Shown in pieces: positions 4,499 through 6,238 of a stretch of DNA of 6,238 bases. The translations under genes were made by a program, and so were the position numbers. Origin of the DNA: an uncultured Bacilli bacterium (GTDB lineage: Bacteria > Bacillota_I > Bacilli_A > RF39 > UBA660); the NCBI GenBank assembly GCA_944363805.1, contig CALVVH010000084.1, forward strand, positions 1 to 6,238. Direction: 5' to 3'. The stretch's first letter is position 1. Every line of letters starts with the position of its first letter. Under the pieces are notes generated by a model that was not told the origin of the DNA, searched no databases, and was given only the letters and a program-made list of their open reading frames with translations.

Positions 4499-6238
4499 TT
4501 ACGCCACAAATCCAAAGATGGTCAGTTGGTTTTCATCTACCAGGATCTTCTTTGAACGCCTTGGCTTTTTCTCTTTCTCTAAAATCGCTGCGAGTTCTGC
4601 GGCCTTTTGGGGATCAATGGTTCTGCGTGCCGGCGCAGGTTTGTTTGGCGCCGGTTGCTCCGCAGGGCTCCCGTGCTGCACTGCCGCGGAAAGTCTCTGG
4701 GATACCAGTTGCCTATTCTCCAGGTCCAACATCTTAACCGGGCTGGTACTGGGTGAACTGCGGTCAGGATTGATGACAGCCATTTTCTTAAAGGCAGCGG
4801 CAATGTCTTCCACGTTGTCCCGTATCCCCAGCATCAGTTCTTTTGCCATTTGTGAGGTCATATCCTGCACCTCGCTCATGGCCGCAAGGCCCTCTTCGGT
4901 GAAGTTGCCCTCAATGATGCCAGCAACTGCCAGTTTGGACGCCATGAGTTTCATGGCCTTATGCTGCATGGTGTTCTTGTAGTAGAGCAAATAGACCTCT
5001 ACTCTTGGCGCTGTCTGGTTAATGCGCCAGGAGCGCCGTGAAGCCTGCCGCAGCGTAAAGAGTTTGTAGCCCAAACTGTAAAAGATAAGGGTGGTGAAGG
5101 CATTTAGGTCGAGGCCGGTTTCCACGAGGCTGGGATTGGTGATAAGCACCTGCATCCCCTCAGAGAGCCGTTTCTGCACCCACTCCTCTCTAGCGGCGGG
5201 GCGGATATTTTCGCTCATGATTTCCGCGCGAAAGCCCGCTTCCCTCAGCAGTTTCAGGAGTTTTCTCTGAGAATCGGTGCGTGTCCAACTGGTGTAGACA
5301 AGTACGCGCTCTCCGTTTTCCGCTTTGCGCCGTACAATGTCCAGCACGGCCTCCTCTTTTGCGCCAACGCAGTTGAAGTCGCCCAAGTCCCGCGCTTTCA
5401 CGATTGGTTCGCCGCTTTCCGGATCGATGACTGGCGGCTGAGCGTAGGGCTGGTCTGGATAAACAGTGAGCAGATTTAGGTAGGCCGAGAGTATTTTCTT
5501 TGCGGCCTTACCATCTGATTTGAGTACCGATCGCAAAATGCCTTCAATACATCGGTACTCTTCGGCCACTTCCTCCCTCATATCCAAAGAGACAGGGATC
5601 TCCTCGTAGTCTGGGAGGTCCTTCCCCATATCGGATAAAGACAGGAAAGCCGTCTGCTCCAGCAAGAACCGTGAGTAGACCAGCGGTGAGACGCCGGGAA
5701 GTTGCCGCGTCCTTGTTTTTCGCCTGTGCGCTCTGCGGTTGGATGCGTAGCCGTCGTCAGGTTCTTCGTAATATGTGTTCTCCACCACGCCGTACTCTGC
5801 GTTGAAGTCTCCGGATGCGCTGTAACGCTTGCCGTCTCTCATCATGAGGTCAGGACAGACCCGGTAGAGCAAGCGGAAGATGCCGGAGGAGTAGCCGTTG
5901 ATGAGAGTGGCGGTCATCCCGATGACCCGATCCGCCACAGAGAAGATCTCCGCCATGGCGTCGCCCTGGCCGCTGTCGTTGTTGTACTCGTGGAGTTCGT
6001 CCACAATGCAGCCGTCAAGTTTCCCTTTGTACCTGCGCTTGATATACGAACTCATTGGATAGCGCCGGCAGGCCCCAACGGTGGGGGAGTATCCGTCCGG
6101 GTTTTCAGCAATCGTCCGAATCTGCTCCAGCGTTGGCGCGTACTTTGTTTTTGTAAGGTGTTCTGCCGCTTTGTAGCGATGGACCCAGCCATAACCACCG
6201 ATCTTTACCCACGCGCTTTTTCGCCCAGGGTTGACCGG
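4499..6238 (-). CDS. SNF2-like superfamily 2 helicase/ATPase, 5' end beyond window
   Basis: A DNA-dependent ATPase/translocase of superfamily 2, probably acting on the element's own DNA. The frame is open to the window edge, giving 579 residues of the C-terminal part; the Walker A motif must lie outside. Visible in fragment numbering: motif II DELH at 80-83, motif III in GMTATL at 107-112, the start of the second RecA-like lobe at VLVYTSWT (312-319), motif V in TNPSLVETGLDL (367-378) and motif VI QASRRSWRINQ (398-408). The last closely resembles the SNF2 signature (QA..R.hRIGQ) and retains the arginines. A Pro/Ser-rich linker (about 490-545) and a basic patch (KKPRRSKK) precede a C-terminal QLTIF that looks like a sliding-clamp-binding peptide. 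The ATG at 6055 is internal, because coherent sequence continues upstream. It stops 18 bases before the next gene. Assignment to the helicase family is firm; the exact subfamily and substrate are inference. Confidence 0.9.
   Translation of the reverse strand, partial: PVNPGRKSAWVKIGGYGWVHRYKAAEHLTKTKYAPTLEQIRTIAENPDGYSPTVGACRRYPMSSYIKRRYKGKLDGCIVDELHEYNNDSGQGDAMAEIFSVADRVIGMTATLINGYSSGIFRLLYRVCPDLMMRDGKRYSASGDFNAEYGVVENTYYEEPDDGYASNRRAHRRKTRTRQLPGVSPLVYSRFLLEQTAFLSLSDMGKDLPDYEEIPVSLDMREEVAEEYRCIEGILRSVLKSDGKAAKKILSAYLNLLTVYPDQPYAQPPVIDPESGEPIVKARDLGDFNCVGAKEEAVLDIVRRKAENGERVLVYTSWTRTDSQRKLLKLLREAGFRAEIMSENIRPAAREEWVQKRLSEGMQVLITNPSLVETGLDLNAFTTLIFYSLGYKLFTLRQASRRSWRINQTAPRVEVYLLYYKNTMQHKAMKLMASKLAVAGIIEGNFTEEGLAAMSEVQDMTSQMAKELMLGIRDNVEDIAAAFKKMAVINPDRSSPSTSPVKMLDLENRQLVSQRLSAAVQHGSPAEQPAPNKPAPARRTIDPQKAAELAAILEKEKKPRRSKKILVDENQLTIFGFVA
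4514..4528 (-). other. Putative beta-clamp-binding motif QLTIF in the helicase C-terminus
   Basis: Residues 571-575 of the helicase fragment read Q-L-T-I-F, followed by only GFVA and the stop codon. The known bacterial clamp-binding consensus is QL(S/D)LF, typically on a flexible terminus. Here the motif follows a Pro-rich, probably disordered linker and a basic segment, which is the expected setting. A clamp gene lies two genes downstream in the same operon. Binding itself is inferred. Confidence 0.6.

Noticed and set aside
6053..6055. ATG at 6055 as the helicase start
   Set aside because: The frame continues open with coherent protein sequence to the window edge, and the motif I lobe of the helicase would be missing if translation began here.
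1..6238. CRISPR arrays, tRNA or rRNA genes, insertion sequences, origins
   Set aside because: I looked for regular repeats, cloverleaf-like segments, transposase motifs and iterons and saw none; coding sequence fills almost the whole window.

Overview
The window looks like part of a mobile genetic element (integrative/conjugative element, plasmid or large prophage) from a low-to-mid GC Gram-positive gut-type bacterium, most likely a Clostridia/Oscillospirales relative. This rests on strong GGAGG ribosome binding sites, TTG starts, a roughly balanced base composition, and a set of accessory genes (an extra sliding clamp, an SNF2-like helicase, a DUF3268-type zinc-finger protein and a PAPS-reductase-like protein) that I associate with such elements. 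No integrase, relaxase, capsid or tRNA gene is present, so the type of element cannot be decided here.

Every credible gene is on the minus strand, so the transcription order is from high to low coordinates. The order is: an SNF2-like helicase (5' end outside the window, 4499-6238); an unrecognised 323-residue protein with a charged helical stretch (3509-4480); a DNA polymerase III beta subunit, i.e. sliding clamp (2376-3512); a DUF3268-type zinc-finger protein (1968-2369); an unrecognised Cys-rich 277-residue protein (1135-1968); an unrecognised 162-residue protein with a CxCxxC cluster (650-1138); a 64-residue small protein (454-648); and a PAPS-reductase-like ATP pyrophosphatase whose 3' end lies outside the window (1-457).

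The genes are extremely tightly packed. The largest gap is 18 bases (4481-4498), and most junctions are start/stop overlaps (ATGA, TGATG, TTGA) or are a few bases wide. There is no room for an internal promoter other than inside coding sequence, and no terminator is seen on the coding strand, so this is almost certainly the middle of one long polycistronic transcript. No stretch above 300 bases lacks a gene.

The most informative biological signal is a link between the first and third genes. The helicase ends, after a Pro-rich flexible linker, in QLTIF close to its C-terminus, which closely resembles the canonical bacterial clamp-binding pentapeptide QL(S/D)LF, and the same operon encodes its own diverged clamp with an unusual Lys/Ala tail. 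This suggests a dedicated helicase-clamp pair in the element's DNA metabolism. The unknown Cys-rich proteins and the lone ATP pyrophosphatase downstream have no function I can assign from sequence alone.
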